Assembly (NCBI GenBank): GCA_944386565.1
Contig: CALXBO010000001.1
Location: forward strand, 1 to 64,000
DNA: 64,000 nt
Source of the DNA: an uncultured Ruthenibacterium sp.
GTDB lineage: Bacteria; Bacillota; Clostridia; Oscillospirales; Ruminococcaceae
Direction of reading: 5' to 3'
The translations under genes and the position numbers were made by a program. Positions 15,406 to 25,784 of the stretch are shown one piece after another (the first letter of the stretch is position 1; the number at the start of each line of letters is the position of its first letter). Below the pieces are notes generated by a model, which saw only the letters and a program-made list of their open reading frames with translations, was not told where the DNA came from and ran no database searches.

Positions 15406-16239
15406 ATGGCTATCAAAAAGTATAAACCGACTACGCCGGGTCGCCGTGGCATGACGGTTACCGACTATTCGGTGCTCTCCAAGGTCGCGCCCGAGAGAAG
15501 CCTGCTCGAGCCGATGAAGAAATCTTCCGGCCGCAACAACACCGGCCGCATCACCGTCCGTCATCACGGCGGCGGCAACCGCACGAAGTATCGTGTGATC
15601 GACTTCAAGCGCGACAAGGTGGATATGCCCGCTACGGTCAAGACGCTTGAGTACGACCCGAACCGTTCGGCTCACATCGCTCTCGTTCAGTACGAGGACG
15701 GCGAGAAGCGCTACATCATCGCTCCGGAAGGCCTGAAGGTCGGCGACGTCGTGATGAGCGGCGCGAATGCGGACATCAAGCCGGGCAACTGCCTGCCGTT
15801 CGCGAACATCCCCGTCGGTACGATTATCCACAACATTGAGCTGTATCCCGGCAAGGGCGCCCAGCTCGTCCGCTCCGCCGGCAATATGGCGCAGCTGATG
15901 GCGAAGGAAGGCAAGTACGCTCTGGTTCGTCTGCCGTCCGGCGAGATGCGCAATGTTCCCCTGAACTGCATCGCCACGATCGGCCAGGTCGGCAACGTGG
16001 ATCACGAGAACGTGAACATCGGTAAGGCCGGCCGCAAGCGCCACATGGGCTGGCGTCCGACGGTCCGCGGCTCCGTCATGAACCCCTGTGATCACCCGCA
16101 CGGCGGCGGTGAGGGCAAGAGCCCGGTCGGTCGTCCCGGCCCTGTCACTCCGTGGGGCAAGCCTGCGATGGGTTACAAGACCCGCAAACATCATGCCCGC
16201 TCCGATAAGTTCATCGTGAAGCGCGCCAACAGCAAATAA
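15406..16239 (+). CDS. rplB: 50S ribosomal protein L2
   Basis: 277 residues; needed for subunit association and peptidyl transfer. Signature segments are [17 protein letters not shown], the [19 protein letters not shown] loop, and C-terminal [13 protein letters not shown] with [14 protein letters not shown], which includes the conserved His near the catalytic centre. GAAAGAGGAAAG precedes the start. Confidence 0.98.
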   Translation: MAIKKYKPTTPGRRGMTVTDYSVLSKVAPERSLLEPMKKSSGRNNTGRITVRHHGGGNRTKYRVIDFKRDKVDMPATVKTLEYDPNRSAHIALVQYEDGEKRYIIAPEGLKVGDVVMSGANADIKPGNCLPFANIPVGTIIHNIELYPGKGAQLVRSAGNMAQLMAKEGKYALVRLPSGEMRNVPLNCIATIGQVGNVDHENVNIGKAGRKRHMGWRPTVRGSVMNPCDHPHGGGEGKSPVGRPGPVTPWGKPAMGYKTRKHHARSDKFIVKRANSK

Positions 16240-16254
16240 GGAGGAGAGCAGACA

Positions 16255-16530
16255 ATGGGTAGAAGTGTTAAAAAAGGACCTTACGTCCAGCCGGTGCTGC
16301 TCAAGCGCGTTCAGGCGATGAACGAAGCCGGTGAGAAACGCGTGCTCAAAACGTGGAGCCGCTCCTCGACCATCTTCCCGGATTTCGTGGGCCACACCTT
16401 TGCCGTGCACGACGGCCGCAAGCATGTTCCCGTGTATGTCACGGAAGACATGGTTGGCCACAAGCTCGGCGAGTTCGCCCCCACCCGCACCTTCAAAGGC
16501 CACGCGGGCGGCAAGACTACCGGTAAATAA
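16255..16530 (+). CDS. rpsS: 30S ribosomal protein S19
   Basis: 91 residues; 30S head protein contacting S13 and the A-site tRNA region. [35 protein letters not shown] (conserved core) and [12 protein letters not shown] identify it. AGGAGAG site; 15 nt after rplB. Confidence 0.98.
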   Translation: MGRSVKKGPYVQPVLLKRVQAMNEAGEKRVLKTWSRSSTIFPDFVGHTFAVHDGRKHVPVYVTEDMVGHKLGEFAPTRTFKGHAGGKTTGK

Positions 16531-16549
16531 AGGATAGGAGAGGATTACA

Positions 16550-16885
16550 ATGGAAGCAAGGGCACATCTTAGATACGCCCGCATCGCGCCCCGCAAGGTT
16601 TCCGTCGTGCTGGACCTCATCCGCGGACAGGACCTTGACAAGGCGATGGCGATTCTGCAGTACACCCCGAAGGCTGCCTCTGAGCTCCTTTACAAGCTGG
16701 TGAAATCTGCGGCCGCCAATGCGGAAGCGAACCACAACATGGACAAGAACAATCTGTACGTCGCAGAGTGCTTTGTGACGCCGGGTCCGACGCTGAAGCG
16801 TATGCGTCCCCGCGCTCAGGGCCGCGCGTTCAGAATCCTGAAGAGAACCAGCCACATCACGGTTGTTCTCAAAGAGAAAGAGTAA
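16550..16885 (+). CDS. rplV: 50S ribosomal protein L22
   Basis: 111 residues; its beta hairpin forms the tunnel constriction with L4. [19 protein letters not shown] at the start and [20 protein letters not shown] near the hairpin are diagnostic. 19 nt after rpsS, AGGAGAGG site. Confidence 0.98.
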   Translation: MEARAHLRYARIAPRKVSVVLDLIRGQDLDKAMAILQYTPKAASELLYKLVKSAAANAEANHNMDKNNLYVAECFVTPGPTLKRMRPRAQGRAFRILKRTSHITVVLKEKE

Positions 16886-16899
16886 GGAGGTAAAACAGC

Positions 16900-17607
16900 A
16901 TGGGTCAGAAAGTGAATCCCCACGGTCTTCGCGTGGGCGTGATCAAAGATTGGGACAGCCGCTGGTTTACGTCCAAGCGCGAGTTCGGCGACACCCTCGT
17001 GGAAGACTACAAGATCCGCAAGGTGCTGAAGAAGCAGCTCTACAGCGCCGGCGTTCCCAAGATCGAGATCGAGCGTACGGTTGACGTTGCGAACGATCAG
17101 CCCCGCGTGCGCGTGACCATCCACTGCGCGAAGCCCGGCATGGTCATCGGCAAGGGCGGCAGCGAGATCGGCAAGCTGCAGGCTCAGCTCGAGAAAATGA
17201 TCGGCAAGCCGGTCAACGTCAACATCGTCGAGGTGAACAACATCTCCACGAACGCCCAGCTCGTCGCTGAGGACATCGCTTCCCAGCTCGAGCGCCGCAT
17301 TTCGTTCCGCCGCGCCGTCAAGATGGCGATGCGCAACGCGATGCAGCCGCGCCGCGGCTCCAACGCCGTCGCCGCGAAGGGCATCAAGATTCAGGTCGGC
17401 GGCCGTCTGGCCGGCGCCGACATCGCCCGCAGCGAGCACTATCACGAGGGCACGATTCCCCTCCAGACGCTGCGCGCCGACATCGACTACGGTTTCGCCG
17501 AGGCGGATACGACCTACGGCAAGATCGGCATCAAGGTTTGGATCTATAAGGGCGAAGTGCTCAAGGGCGCCAAGCCCCGGGCCCGCAAAGAAGGAGGCAA
17601 CAAATAA
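16900..17607 (+). CDS. rpsC: 30S ribosomal protein S3
   Basis: 235 residues; part of the mRNA entry helicase site. [15 protein letters not shown], the KH-domain [15 protein letters not shown] (GxxG), and C-terminal [12 protein letters not shown] with GEVLKG are typical. AAGGAGG site. Its stop overlaps the rplP start by 1 nt. Confidence 0.98.
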   Translation: MGQKVNPHGLRVGVIKDWDSRWFTSKREFGDTLVEDYKIRKVLKKQLYSAGVPKIEIERTVDVANDQPRVRVTIHCAKPGMVIGKGGSEIGKLQAQLEKMIGKPVNVNIVEVNNISTNAQLVAEDIASQLERRISFRRAVKMAMRNAMQPRRGSNAVAAKGIKIQVGGRLAGADIARSEHYHEGTIPLQTLRADIDYGFAEADTTYGKIGIKVWIYKGEVLKGAKPRARKEGGNK

Positions 17608-18026
17608 TGTTACTGCCTAAGCGTGTGAAATATCGCCGCGTGCACCGCGGCCGCATGACCGGCAAGGCCATGCGCGGCAATAAGGTGTCTCAGGGTCAGT
17701 ACGGCATTGTTGCCCTCGAGCCCGCGTGGATCACCTCCAACCAGATCGAGGCTGCCCGTATCGCGATGACGCGTTACATCAAGCGTGGCGGTAAGGTCTG
17801 GATCAAGATCTTCCCTGACAAGCCTGTCACGGAGAAACCCGCCGAGACCCGAATGGGTTCCGGTAAAGGCAGCCCCGAGTACTGGGTGGCCGTTGTCAAG
17901 CCCGGCCGCGTGCTCTTCGAGCTGGCGGACGTGAGCGAGGAAGTCGCCCGCGAGGCGCTTCGTCTGGCTTCCCACAAGCTGCCTGTCAAGTGCAAATTCG
18001 TCAAGCGTGAAGAGGAGGCTGAATAA
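17607..18026 (+). CDS. rplP: 50S ribosomal protein L16
   Basis: 139 residues; binds near the A site and 5S r[51 protein letters not shown] and [19 protein letters not shown] are conserved. Coupled to rpsC by a 1-nt overlap. Confidence 0.98.
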   Translation: MLLPKRVKYRRVHRGRMTGKAMRGNKVSQGQYGIVALEPAWITSNQIEAARIAMTRYIKRGGKVWIKIFPDKPVTEKPAETRMGSGKGSPEYWVAVVKPGRVLFELADVSEEVAREALRLASHKLPVKCKFVKREEEAE

Positions 18027-18028
18027 GT

Positions 18029-18229
18029 ATGAAAGCAGCTGAACTGCGTGGTAAAGACGCGGCTGAACTGACCAAAAAGCTGGCCGAGCTGAAAGCAGAA
18101 CTGTTCAACCTTCGCTTCCAGCACAGCATCAACCAGCTCGAGAATCCGGGCCGGATTGAAGTCGTCAAGAAGGACATCGCCCGCGTGAAAACCGTTCTGC
18201 GCAGCATGGAACTCGGCGACGCGAAATAA
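18029..18229 (+). CDS. rpmC: 50S ribosomal protein L29
   Basis: 66 residues, two-helix protein at the tunnel exit. The [14 protein letters not shown] motif and the IARVKTVLR helix are diagnostic. It starts 2 nt after rplP; the AGAGGAGG site lies in the end of rplP. Confidence 0.97.
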   Translation: MKAAELRGKDAAELTKKLAELKAELFNLRFQHSINQLENPGRIEVVKKDIARVKTVLRSMELGDAK

Positions 18230-18250
18230 GAGAGAGGGAGGAAGTAAACC

Positions 18251-18505
18251 ATGGAACGCAATCTGAGAAAGACCCGCGTGGGTGTCGTTGTTTCCGACAA
18301 GATGGATAAGACCATCGTTGTCGCGGTGAAGGACAGCGTCCAGCACCCTCTCTACAAAAAGATCATGAAGCGCACCGTGAAGTTCAAAGCTCACGACGAG
18401 AACAACGAGTGCGGCATTGGCGACCGCGTCGAGATCATGGAGACGCGCCCGCTGAGCGCCGAGAAGCGCTGGAGACTGGTCAAGATCATCGAGAAGGCGA
18501 AATAA
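18251..18505 (+). CDS. rpsQ: 30S ribosomal protein S17
   Basis: 84 residues; OB-fold primary binder of 16S r[22 protein letters not shown] and the [19 protein letters not shown] segment identify it. GGGAGGAAG site. Confidence 0.98.
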   Translation: MERNLRKTRVGVVVSDKMDKTIVVAVKDSVQHPLYKKIMKRTVKFKAHDENNECGIGDRVEIMETRPLSAEKRWRLVKIIEKAK

Positions 18506-18535
18506 GCCTACAGCTTTGAAAGGAGATTCTGTCTT

Positions 18536-18904
18536 ATGGTACAGATGCAAAGCTATCTCAAGGTGGCCGACAACACCGGTGCGAAGGAAATCATGTGCAT
18601 CCGTGTGCTGGGCGGTTCCCGCAAGAGATACGCCGGCATTGGCGACGTCATCGTGGCTTCGGTCAAGAAGGCGGCTCCCAATGGCACAGTGAAAAAAGGC
18701 GATGTGGTCAAGGCTGTGGTCGTTCGCAGCAAGCAGGGCCTGCGCCGCGAAGACGGTTCTTACATCCGCTTCGACGAAAACGCGGCTGTTATCATCCGCG
18801 AGGACAAAAACCCGAGAGGCACCCGTATCTTTGGACCGGTTGCGCGCGAGCTGCGCGACGCCGGCTACCTGAAGATCGTCAGCCTTGCTCCGGAATCGCT
18901 GTAA
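18536..18904 (+). CDS. rplN: 50S ribosomal protein L14
   Basis: 122 residues; subunit interface and RsfS-binding protein. [33 protein letters not shown] and [22 protein letters not shown] are characteristic. GAAAGGAGA site. Confidence 0.98.
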   Translation: MVQMQSYLKVADNTGAKEIMCIRVLGGSRKRYAGIGDVIVASVKKAAPNGTVKKGDVVKAVVVRSKQGLRREDGSYIRFDENAAVIIREDKNPRGTRIFGPVARELRDAGYLKIVSLAPESL

Positions 18905-18920
18905 GGAGGTTTTACACAGA

Positions 18921-19235
18921 ATGGAAAAAGTTCATGTTAAAACCGGCGACACCGTTATGATCATCAGCGGCAAGGACCGCGGCAATTCCGGCAAGGTGCT
19001 GCAGGTCAGCCCGAAAGAGGGCAAGGTCATCGTGGAAGGCCGCAACATGGTCACGAAGCACGTCAAACCCCGCCGTCAGGGCGAGCAGGGCGGCATCGTG
19101 AAGGCCGAAGGCGCCATGTACGCTTCCAAGGTCATGCCCGTCTGCCCCAAGTGCGGCAAAGCCACGCGCGTGGGCCATGCGGTGAAGGACGGTAAAAAAG
19201 TTCGCGTCTGCAAAAAGTGCGGCGCTGAGTTTTAA
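18921..19235 (+). CDS. rplX: 50S ribosomal protein L24
   Basis: 104 residues; assembly initiator with an N-terminal KOW motif ([21 protein letters not shown]). The C-terminal half carries [14 protein letters not shown] and [10 protein letters not shown], two CxxC pairs that could bind zinc. TAAGGAGG sets the start at 18921; the ORF upstream to 18885 overlaps rplN and lacks a site. Confidence 0.98.
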   Translation: MEKVHVKTGDTVMIISGKDRGNSGKVLQVSPKEGKVIVEGRNMVTKHVKPRRQGEQGGIVKAEGAMYASKVMPVCPKCGKATRVGHAVKDGKKVRVCKKCGAEF

Positions 19236-19254
19236 GGAAAGGGAGTAGAAGAAT

Positions 19255-19794
19255 ATGGCAAGACTGCAGGAAACCTACGCCAAGGAAGTCGCTCCCGCTC
19301 TGATGAAGAAATTCAACTACAAAAGCGTGATGCAGATTCCGAAGCTCGACAAAGTCGTCATCAACGTCGGCTGCGGCGAGGCTCGCGACAATCCCAAGAT
19401 CATGGACGCCATCCTGTCGGATCTGTCCAAGATCACCGGCCAGAAGGCCGTTATCTGCCGCGCCAAGAAGAGCGTTGCTAACTTCAAACTGCGTGAGGGC
19501 ATGCCCATCGGTGCGAAGGTCACGCTCCGCGGCGAGCGTATGTATGAGTTCGTGGATCGTCTGTTCAGCGTGGCTCTGCCCCGCGTGCGTGACTTCCGCG
19601 GCATCAACGGCAACTCCTTTGACGGACGCGGCAACTACAGCTGCGGCATCAAAGAGCAGCTCATCTTCCCGGAGATCGATTACGATAAGATCGACGCTGT
19701 CCGCGGCATGGACATCTGCTTCGTAACGACCGCCAAAACCGACGAAGAGGCCAAAGAGCTCCTGAAGGCTCTCGGCGCTCCGTTCGCGAACTGA
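19255..19794 (+). CDS. rplE: 50S ribosomal protein L5
   Basis: 179 residues; binds 5S rRNA and the central protuberance. [45 protein letters not shown] and [17 protein letters not shown] are conserved. GGAAAGGGAG site. Confidence 0.98.
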   Translation: MARLQETYAKEVAPALMKKFNYKSVMQIPKLDKVVINVGCGEARDNPKIMDAILSDLSKITGQKAVICRAKKSVANFKLREGMPIGAKVTLRGERMYEFVDRLFSVALPRVRDFRGINGNSFDGRGNYSCGIKEQLIFPEIDYDKIDAVRGMDICFVTTAKTDEEAKELLKALGAPFAN

Positions 19795-19811
19795 TAGGGA
19801 GGGCATGAGAG

Positions 19812-19997
19812 TTGGCTAAGACAAGCATGAAGATCAAACAGCAGATGGCGCCGAAGTTCAGCACCCGTGCTTACAACCGCTGCAAAATCTGCGGCCGTCC
19901 CCACGCTTACCTGCGTAAATACGGCGTGTGCCGTATCTGCTTCCGCGAGCTCGCTTACAAGGGCGAGATCCCCGGCGTGAAGAAGGCCAGTTGGTAA
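19812..19997 (+). CDS. rpsN: 30S ribosomal protein S14, zinc-binding (type Z)
   Basis: 61 residues, the short C+ form. CKIC([12 protein letters not shown])CRIC supplies four zinc Cys residues, so no zinc-free long S14 is encoded here. The start codon is TTG at 19812 with GGGAGGG 8 nt upstream; an ATG at 19827 would remove MAKTS. A rare start could modulate output. Confidence 0.95.
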   Translation: MAKTSMKIKQQMAPKFSTRAYNRCKICGRPHAYLRKYGVCRICFRELAYKGEIPGVKKASW

Positions 19998-20007
19998 TCA
20001 ACAACGT

Positions 20008-20051
20008 GCGGCGCGCAAGCGCCGCCGCAAACTTGCAAATGGATGCAAGCA
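20008..20051 (+). promoter_or_regulatory. Two hairpins between rpsN and rpsH
   Basis: GCGGCGC-GCAA-GCGCCGC (20008-20025, GNRA-type loop) is followed by CTTGCA with TGCAAG around a 6-nt loop. They lie in an 83-nt gap just before rpsH, a plausible autoregulatory or processing region. Confidence 0.4.
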
Positions 20052-20080
20052 CACTGAATTTTCAAGGAGGTTAGTGGCAA

Positions 20081-20479
20081 ATGCAAATCACCGATCCTAT
20101 CGCGGACCTGCTCACCCGCATCCGCAACGCCAGCACTGCCAAACACCCTTCTGTTGACATTCCCGCTTCCAACCTGAAGAAGGCGATTGCGAACATTCTT
20201 CTCGAAGAGGGCTATGTGAAGGGCGTACAGGTCATCGAGGATGACAAGCAGGGTACCATTCGCGTTACGCTGAAATACACCGAGACGGGCGCTCCGGTCA
20301 TCTCCGGTCTGCGTCGCGTTTCCAAGCCGGGCCTTCGCATCTACACCAACTGCGAAGACATGCCGAAGGTCATGAAGGGCCTGGGCACGGCGATCATCTC
20401 CACTTCTAAGGGCGTTATGACGGACAAAGCCGCTCGCAAAGCGAACGTCGGCGGCGAAGTTCTCGCCTTTGTGTGGTAA
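20081..20479 (+). CDS. rpsH: 30S ribosomal protein S8
   Basis: 132 residues; binds 16S helix 21 and in E. coli represses the spc operon. The [14 protein letters not shown] start and [24 protein letters not shown] end are diagnostic. The AAGGAGG site is 11 nt upstream. Two hairpins precede it. Confidence 0.98.
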   Translation: MQITDPIADLLTRIRNASTAKHPSVDIPASNLKKAIANILLEEGYVKGVQVIEDDKQGTIRVTLKYTETGAPVISGLRRVSKPGLRIYTNCEDMPKVMKGLGTAIISTSKGVMTDKAARKANVGGEVLAFVW

Positions 20480-20497
20480 GAAAGGGGCAAAAAGACA

Positions 20498-21043
20498 ATG
20501 TCGAGAATCGGAAGAAAACCCATCGTCATTCCGGCCGGCGTCGAGGTCAGCGTGAATGACCACGTCGTCACCGTGAAGGGCCCCAAGGGTACCCTCAATT
20601 CCAACATCCATCCCATGATGAACGTCAAAGTGGAGAATGGTGAAGTAGTGGTTACCCGCCCCAATGACGAGAAGCAGGCCCGCAGCCTGCACGGCCTGAC
20701 TCGCACGCTCATCAACAACATGGTTGAGGGTGTGACGAACGGCTTCAAGAAAGAGCTTGAGATCCAGGGCGTCGGCTATCGTGCCGCGAAGCAGGGCAAC
20801 ACGCTCGTGCTGAACCTTGGTTATTCCCACCCCGTGAACGTTCCCGAGGTGGACGGTATTACGATCGATGTCCCCGATCCTCTGAAGATCGTCATCAACG
20901 GCATCGACAAGCAGAAGGTCGGCCAGTTCGCGGCGGAAGTCCGCGAGAAGCGTCCGCCTGAGCCCTACAAGGGCAAGGGCATCCGCTATGCCGGTGAGTT
21001 TGTCGCCCACAAAGAGGGCAAGGCCGGTAAGGGCTCGAAATAA
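20498..21043 (+). CDS. rplF: 50S ribosomal protein L6
   Basis: 181 residues; two repeated alpha/beta domains near the GTPase centre. [33 protein letters not shown] and the [18 protein letters not shown] end are characteristic. Confidence 0.98.
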   Translation: MSRIGRKPIVIPAGVEVSVNDHVVTVKGPKGTLNSNIHPMMNVKVENGEVVVTRPNDEKQARSLHGLTRTLINNMVEGVTNGFKKELEIQGVGYRAAKQGNTLVLNLGYSHPVNVPEVDGITIDVPDPLKIVINGIDKQKVGQFAAEVREKRPPEPYKGKGIRYAGEFVAHKEGKAGKGSK

Positions 21044-21061
21044 GAGAAGGAGTGAACAAGA

Positions 21062-21421
21062 ATGGTTAATAAACCGGATAAGAACGTCGCGCGCCTGCGC
21101 CGTCATCGCCGTGTTCGCGGCAAGATTTCCGGCACGGCTGCGTGCCCGCGTCTCGATGTGTTCCGCTCCTCCAAGCACATCTATGCCCAGCTCATTGATG
21201 ACGTTGCGGGCGTTACGCTCGTCAGCGCGTCCAGCATGGACAAGGATTTCGAGGGCTTCGGCGGCAACATCGAAGCGGCCCACAAGGTCGGCATGGCCAT
21301 CGCGAAGAAGGCTGCCGACAAGGGCATCACGAAAGCGGTCTATGACCGCGGCGGTTTTGTGTATCACGGCCGCGTAAAGGCTTTGGCTGAAGGCGCTCGT
21401 GAAGGCGGCCTCGAGCTGTAA
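21062..21421 (+). CDS. rplR: 50S ribosomal protein L18
   Basis: 119 residues; binds 5S r[37 protein letters not shown] and [19 protein letters not shown] are conserved. GAGAAGGAG site. Confidence 0.98.
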   Translation: MVNKPDKNVARLRRHRRVRGKISGTAACPRLDVFRSSKHIYAQLIDDVAGVTLVSASSMDKDFEGFGGNIEAAHKVGMAIAKKAADKGITKAVYDRGGFVYHGRVKALAEGAREGGLEL

Positions 21422-21432
21422 GGAGGATACAA

Positions 21433-21933
21433 ATGGAAATGATCGACGCATCCACTCTGGAATTACAAGAAAAGGTTGTTGCCATCAACCGTGTATCCAA
21501 AACCGTGAAGGGCGGCCGCATCTTTAAGTTTTCCGCTCTCGTTGTCGTCGGCGACGGCAACGGCATCGTTGGTTTCGGTCTCGGCAAGGCGGGCGAAGTT
21601 CCCGAGGCGATCCGCAAAGGCATTGAGGACGCCAAGAAGAACCTGCATCGCATCCCCCTGAAGGGCACGACCATTCCCCACGAGATCATCGGCGAGTTCG
21701 GCGCAGGCCGCGTGCTGCTCCGTCCGGCTCCCGAAGGCACCGGCGTGATCGCCGGCGGCGCTGTCCGCAGCGTCATCGAAGTGGCGGGCATCAAAGACAT
21801 CCGCACCAAATGCCAGCGCACGAACAATCCCTGCAACGTGGTTTCCGCCACGATGAACGGCCTGTGCCGTCTGCAGAGCGCCGAGCAGGTTGCTGCGAAA
21901 CGCGGTAAATCCGTGAAAGAAATCTTGGGTTAA
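21433..21933 (+). CDS. rpsE: 30S ribosomal protein S5
   Basis: 166 residues; fidelity protein at the mRNA entry. The [19 protein letters not shown] double-stranded-RNA-binding start and [17 protein letters not shown] are typical. AAGGAGG site, 11 nt after rplR. Confidence 0.98.
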   Translation: MEMIDASTLELQEKVVAINRVSKTVKGGRIFKFSALVVVGDGNGIVGFGLGKAGEVPEAIRKGIEDAKKNLHRIPLKGTTIPHEIIGEFGAGRVLLRPAPEGTGVIAGGAVRSVIEVAGIKDIRTKCQRTNNPCNVVSATMNGLCRLQSAEQVAAKRGKSVKEILG

Positions 21934-21947
21934 GGAGGCAGTGAACG

Positions 21948-22130
21948 ATGGCTGAAAAAATCACCGTAAAGCTCACGAAGAGCCTCATCGGACGCAGCGA
22001 AAAGCAGATCGCTACTGCGAAGTCGCTTGGCCTGAAGAAGGTTGGCGACACCACCGTGCAGCCCAACAACGCGGCGACTGCCGGTAAAATCAATACGATC
22101 TCTCACATGGTAGAGGTCACCAACGCGTAA
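21948..22130 (+). CDS. rpmD: 50S ribosomal protein L30
   Basis: 60 residues; ITVKLTKSLIGRSEKQIATAKSLG and the VQPNNAATAGKI segment identify the bacterial short form. AAGGAGG site; not essential in many bacteria. Confidence 0.96.
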   Translation: MAEKITVKLTKSLIGRSEKQIATAKSLGLKKVGDTTVQPNNAATAGKINTISHMVEVTNA

Positions 22131-22151
22131 AAGCAAGGAGGTGCATGCGTT

Positions 22152-22589
22152 ATGATGCTTCATGAAATTCGCCCCGCTGAGGGCGCTTCCAAAGCTGCCA
22201 AGCGGAAAGGCCGCGGCCACGGTTCCGGCAACGGCAAGACGGCCGGTTACGGCCACAAGGGCCAGAAAGCCCGTTCCGGCGTCAAGAAGGCCGGATTCGA
22301 AGGCGGCCAGATGCCGCTGCAGCGCCGCCTGCCGAAGCGCGGCTTCAACAATATCTTCGCGACAGTTTACACCACCGTTAAGCTGAGCGACCTTGAGAAA
22401 TTCGAGGCCGGCAGCGTCGTCGACGCGAATGCTCTTCTCGAGAAGGGCATCATCAAGAAGGTGAACGACGGTGTTAAGGTGCTCGGCAACGGCACTCTCA
22501 CCAAAGCTCTGACCGTTCAGGTCGCTGCTTACACAGCCTCCGCCAAGGAAAGCATTGAAAAGGCAGGCGGAAAGGCTGAGGTGATCTAA
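22152..22589 (+). CDS. rplO: 50S ribosomal protein L15
   Basis: 145 residues; late assembly protein. [47 protein letters not shown]-type core (residues 30-60) are diagnostic. AAGGAGG stands 9-12 nt before two adjacent ATG codons (22152 and 22155); either may be used. Its last codons contain the secY binding site. Confidence 0.97.
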   Translation: MMLHEIRPAEGASKAAKRKGRGHGSGNGKTAGYGHKGQKARSGVKKAGFEGGQMPLQRRLPKRGFNNIFATVYTTVKLSDLEKFEAGSVVDANALLEKGIIKKVNDGVKVLGNGTLTKALTVQVAAYTASAKESIEKAGGKAEVI

Positions 22590-23897
22590 GTGTTCACAAC
22601 ATTCCGCAATGCGTGGAAGATCGAGGACCTTCGCAAGAAGCTCCTGTTCACACTGCTTGTCATTGTCGTGTACCGCCTCGCCTGCTGCATGCCGGTTCCG
22701 TTTATCAGCTCGGATGCCCTGACGAACCTTCTGGGGGACAACGGCAGCCTGCTTGATATCATGGATATGTTCTCCGGCGGCGCGTTCAGCCAGGCAACGC
22801 TCGGCGCTCTCGCCGTGCAGCCCTACATCAACGCCTCCATCATCATCCAGCTTCTCACAGTCGCCATCCCGGCGCTGGAGAATCTGGCGAAGGAGGGCGA
22901 AGAGGGCCGCCGCAAACTGACGCGCATCACGCGCTATACCGGCGCAGGCATTGCGCTGGCGCTGTCCTTCGGTTACTATTGGCTGCTCCGCAGCCAGGGC
23001 GTGCTGTCCTACACTGAAGGGTTCTCCGGTGTGTTTGCCGCTATCGTTATCATCCTCAGCTTTGCCGCCGGTTCCATGTTCATTCAGTGGCTCGGCGAGC
23101 AAATTGACCAGAAGGGCATCGGCAACGGCATTTCGCTGCTGATCTTCGCGGGTATCGTCTCCCGCTTCGGCAGCATGTTCAACACGGTGCGCACGTATAT
23201 CACGCTCGCGCTGGCCGGCATGACGAAGTACTTCTTCTTCCTGCCGCTGCTGCTGATCCTGGCGCTGGTCGTCATCGTTCTGATCGTCATCCTCAACGCC
23301 GCCGAGCGCCGCATTCCGGTGCAGTACGCCAAGCGCGTTGTGGGCCGCAAGATGTACGGCGGACAGTCCTCTCACATTCCCATCAAGGTGAATATGAGCG
23401 GTGTTATGCCCATCATTTTCGCCTCGGCGATCCTGAGCATCCCCAGCACCATCGGCACGTTCCTGCCGGGTCTGAACAATCAGACGGATCATCCGTTCTG
23501 GTATGCTTTCTTCCATCTGTTCCACTCGAACAGTGGGTTCTACGCGGTGATGTACTTCATTCTCATCATCATGTTCAACTATTTCTACGTGGCCATTCAG
23601 TACAACCCCGTGGAGATTGCGAACAATCTGCGTAACAACAACGGCGCCATTCCGGGCTATCGTCCCGGCAAGCCGACGAGCGACTTCATCACGAAGGTGC
23701 TCGGCAAGATCACCTTCACCGGTGCTCTGTTCCTCGGCGTGGTCGCCAGTCTGCCGTCCATCATCAGCATGATCACGGGCCTGCCCGTGTCGCTGGGCGG
23801 CACGAGCTTGCTGATCGTTGTCGGCGTTGCGCTCGACACGTCCCGCAGCCTCGAGTCCTATATGCTGATGCGCCATCACAAAGGTTTCCTTGAATGA
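22590..23897 (+). CDS. secY: Preprotein translocase subunit SecY
   Basis: 435 residues with ten transmembrane helices; the protein-conducting channel of the plasma membrane. The plug and helix 2 region (GGAFSQATLGALAVQPYINASI), the C5 loop (AERRIPVQYAKRVVGRKMYGG) and the final MRHHKGFLE tail are conserved. The start is GTG, immediately after the rplO stop. GAGGTGATC, a long match to the 16S anti-Shine-Dalgarno, lies in the end of rplO and probably couples translation. Confidence 0.98.
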   Translation: MFTTFRNAWKIEDLRKKLLFTLLVIVVYRLACCMPVPFISSDALTNLLGDNGSLLDIMDMFSGGAFSQATLGALAVQPYINASIIIQLLTVAIPALENLAKEGEEGRRKLTRITRYTGAGIALALSFGYYWLLRSQGVLSYTEGFSGVFAAIVIILSFAAGSMFIQWLGEQIDQKGIGNGISLLIFAGIVSRFGSMFNTVRTYITLALAGMTKYFFFLPLLLILALVVIVLIVILNAAERRIPVQYAKRVVGRKMYGGQSSHIPIKVNMSGVMPIIFASAILSIPSTIGTFLPGLNNQTDHPFWYAFFHLFHSNSGFYAVMYFILIIMFNYFYVAIQYNPVEIANNLRNNNGAIPGYRPGKPTSDFITKVLGKITFTGALFLGVVASLPSIISMITGLPVSLGGTSLLIVVGVALDTSRSLESYMLMRHHKGFLE

Positions 23898-23925
23898 TTC
23901 CAAATCGAAAGGGGAGGCAAGCATC

Positions 23926-24558
23926 ATGAAACTGATTCTCTTGGGCGCGCCCGGCGCCGGTAAAGGTACACAGGCGGAGGTCATCTGCGACAAGCTGGGG
24001 ATTCCCGCGGTGAGCACCGGCAACATTCTTCGAGAGGCTATGAAGAACGGCACAGAAATGGGCCGGAAAGCAAAGAGCTACATCGATTCTGGCGCTCTCG
24101 TCCCCGACGATGTGATCATCAAGATCATCAAGGAACGCCTGGCGCAGGACGACTGCAAAAACGGATTTATCCTTGACGGCGTGCCCCGCACGGTGGCGCA
24201 GGCCGAAGCCCTCGAAACGATGGGCGTGGACATCGACAAAGTCGTCGACATCGAAGTCGCCGACGAGACGATTGTGAAGCGTCTGTCCGGGCGCCGCGTC
24301 TGCTCCGCCTGCGGTGCGAGCTATCACACCCTGTATAAGCCCAGCGCAAATCCGGACCGCTGCGACCGCTGCAACGGACAGCTGATCGTCCGCAAGGACG
24401 ATGAGCCCGCCACGATCGTGGAGCGTCTGCGCACCTACCACGAGCTCACTGAGCCGCTGGTTGATTTCTACAAGGAGCGCGGAAAACTCGTTGTGGTGGA
24501 AGGTCAGGAAGAGGTTGCCGATACGTCTCGGCTGCTCTTCGAAAAGCTGGGGGTCTGA
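23926..24558 (+). CDS. adk: Adenylate kinase
   Basis: 210 residues; converts AMP and ATP to two ADP. P-loop GAPGAGKGTQ at the N-terminus; the long LID carries CSAC and CDRC pairs, so it is the zinc-binding form. GDGVPRT-type AMP site reads LDGVPRTVAQAEAL, with Val where many have Phe. GGGGAGG sets the start at 23926; the frame upstream overlaps secY. Confidence 0.98.
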   Translation: MKLILLGAPGAGKGTQAEVICDKLGIPAVSTGNILREAMKNGTEMGRKAKSYIDSGALVPDDVIIKIIKERLAQDDCKNGFILDGVPRTVAQAEALETMGVDIDKVVDIEVADETIVKRLSGRRVCSACGASYHTLYKPSANPDRCDRCNGQLIVRKDDEPATIVERLRTYHELTEPLVDFYKERGKLVVVEGQEEVADTSRLLFEKLGV

Positions 24559-24561
24559 TCC

Positions 24562-25317
24562 ATGATCTCGGTGAAAACCGCAAAAGAGATCGAGCACATG
24601 TCGCGCGCGTGCCGCATTTCGGCTGAAGCGCTTCGCCTTGCGGGCGAGGCGGTGAAGCCGGGCGTCACGACGGCGCACATCGACAAAATCATCTACGACT
24701 ATATCGTCAGTCAGGGAGCGCGCCCGAACTTCAAGGGCCTGTACGGGTTCCCGGGTTCCGCGTGCATCTCTGTCAACGATACGGTCATCCACGGTATTCC
24801 CTCCAGGCGCATCGTGCTCCGGGAGGGAGACATCGTCAGCATCGACACCGGCGCTGCGATCGAGGGCTTCAACGGTGACAATGCCGCCACGTTTGCGTGC
24901 GGCGAAGTCAGTGAGCGGGCCCAGAGAATCATGGATGTCACAAAAGAAGCGCTCGCCCGGGGAATCGCGGCTGCACAGCCGGGCAACCGCATTGGTGACA
25001 TCAGCGCTGCGGTGCAGGCGTATGTGGAAGAACACGGCTACTCTGTCGTCCGATCGTTCGTAGGCCACGGCGTCGGAAAGGAGCTGCACGAGGATCCCGA
25101 AGTTCCGAACTACGGGGAGGCCGGTCACGGCCCGCGCCTTGTCAGCGGCATGACGATTGCCATCGAACCTATGGTCAACGAGAAGAGCCATGTTGTCAAA
25201 ACCTTGTCCGACGGATGGACGGTCAAAACGGCCGACGGCGGACTGTCTGCTCACTTCGAGCACACCATCGCCATCACACCGAACGGACCGCGAATCCTTA
25301 CAAAGCAGGGAGGGTAA
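24562..25317 (+). CDS. map: Methionine aminopeptidase, type I
   Basis: 251 residues; removes the initiator Met. Dinuclear metal ligands are seen in [19 protein letters not shown] (two Asp), [10 protein letters not shown] (His), AIEPM (Glu) and FEHTIAI (Glu). It starts 3 nt after adk, as in most Bacillota spc operons. Confidence 0.98.
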   Translation: MISVKTAKEIEHMSRACRISAEALRLAGEAVKPGVTTAHIDKIIYDYIVSQGARPNFKGLYGFPGSACISVNDTVIHGIPSRRIVLREGDIVSIDTGAAIEGFNGDNAATFACGEVSERAQRIMDVTKEALARGIAAAQPGNRIGDISAAVQAYVEEHGYSVVRSFVGHGVGKELHEDPEVPNYGEAGHGPRLVSGMTIAIEPMVNEKSHVVKTLSDGWTVKTADGGLSAHFEHTIAITPNGPRILTKQGG

Positions 25318-25321
25318 AGGC

Positions 25322-25546
25322 TTGGCAAAAGAAAAAGAAGACGTTATCGAAGTCGAAGGCACAGTAGTCGAGGCGCTGCCCAACGCCATGTTCAAGGTAC
25401 AGATTGAGGGCGGCCACATCCTGCTGGCCCACATTTCCGGAAAGCTGCGGATGCACTACATTCGCATCCTGCCCGGAGACAGAGTCACACTCGAGATGAG
25501 CCCCTACGATTTGACGCGGGGCCGCATCACATGGCGCTCGAAATAA
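25322..25546 (+). CDS. infA: Translation initiation factor IF-1
   Basis: 74 residues; OB-fold factor of the 30S A site. [22 protein letters not shown] and [17 protein letters not shown] are diagnostic. The start is TTG at 25322 with GGGAGGG about 8 nt upstream; no ATG lies in a suitable place. It follows map by 4 nt. Confidence 0.96.
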   Translation: MAKEKEDVIEVEGTVVEALPNAMFKVQIEGGHILLAHISGKLRMHYIRILPGDRVTLEMSPYDLTRGRITWRSK

Positions 25547-25577
25547 TCGGGCGTCGCCGGTAAGGAGGTTACGAAAC

Positions 25578-25691
25578 ATGAAGGTGAAACCTTCCGTCAA
25601 ACCCATTTGCGAAAAGTGCAAGGTCATCAAGCGCAAGGGCCGCGTCATGGTCATTTGCCAGAACCCGAAGCACAAACAGCGTCAGGGCTGA
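25578..25691 (+). CDS. rpmJ: 50S ribosomal protein L36
   Basis: 37 residues. [20 protein letters not shown] and [13 protein letters not shown] carry the C-x2-C...C-x4-H zinc ligands of the C+ form. TAAGGAGG stands 10 nt upstream of the ATG. Confidence 0.97.
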   Translation: MKVKPSVKPICEKCKVIKRKGRVMVICQNPKHKQRQG

Positions 25692-25784
25692 TTGCACACA
25701 CCATCCGCACGGCTGTGTTCTTGTCCCGCTCAGCCGGAGCGTCAAACCGAACAGGGATAAAATCAACAGGAGGTGCTTACATCA

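Noticed and set aside
21930-24053. 707-codon minus-strand frame opposite rplO, secY and adk
   Set aside because: A codon-bias shadow; no recognisable domain.
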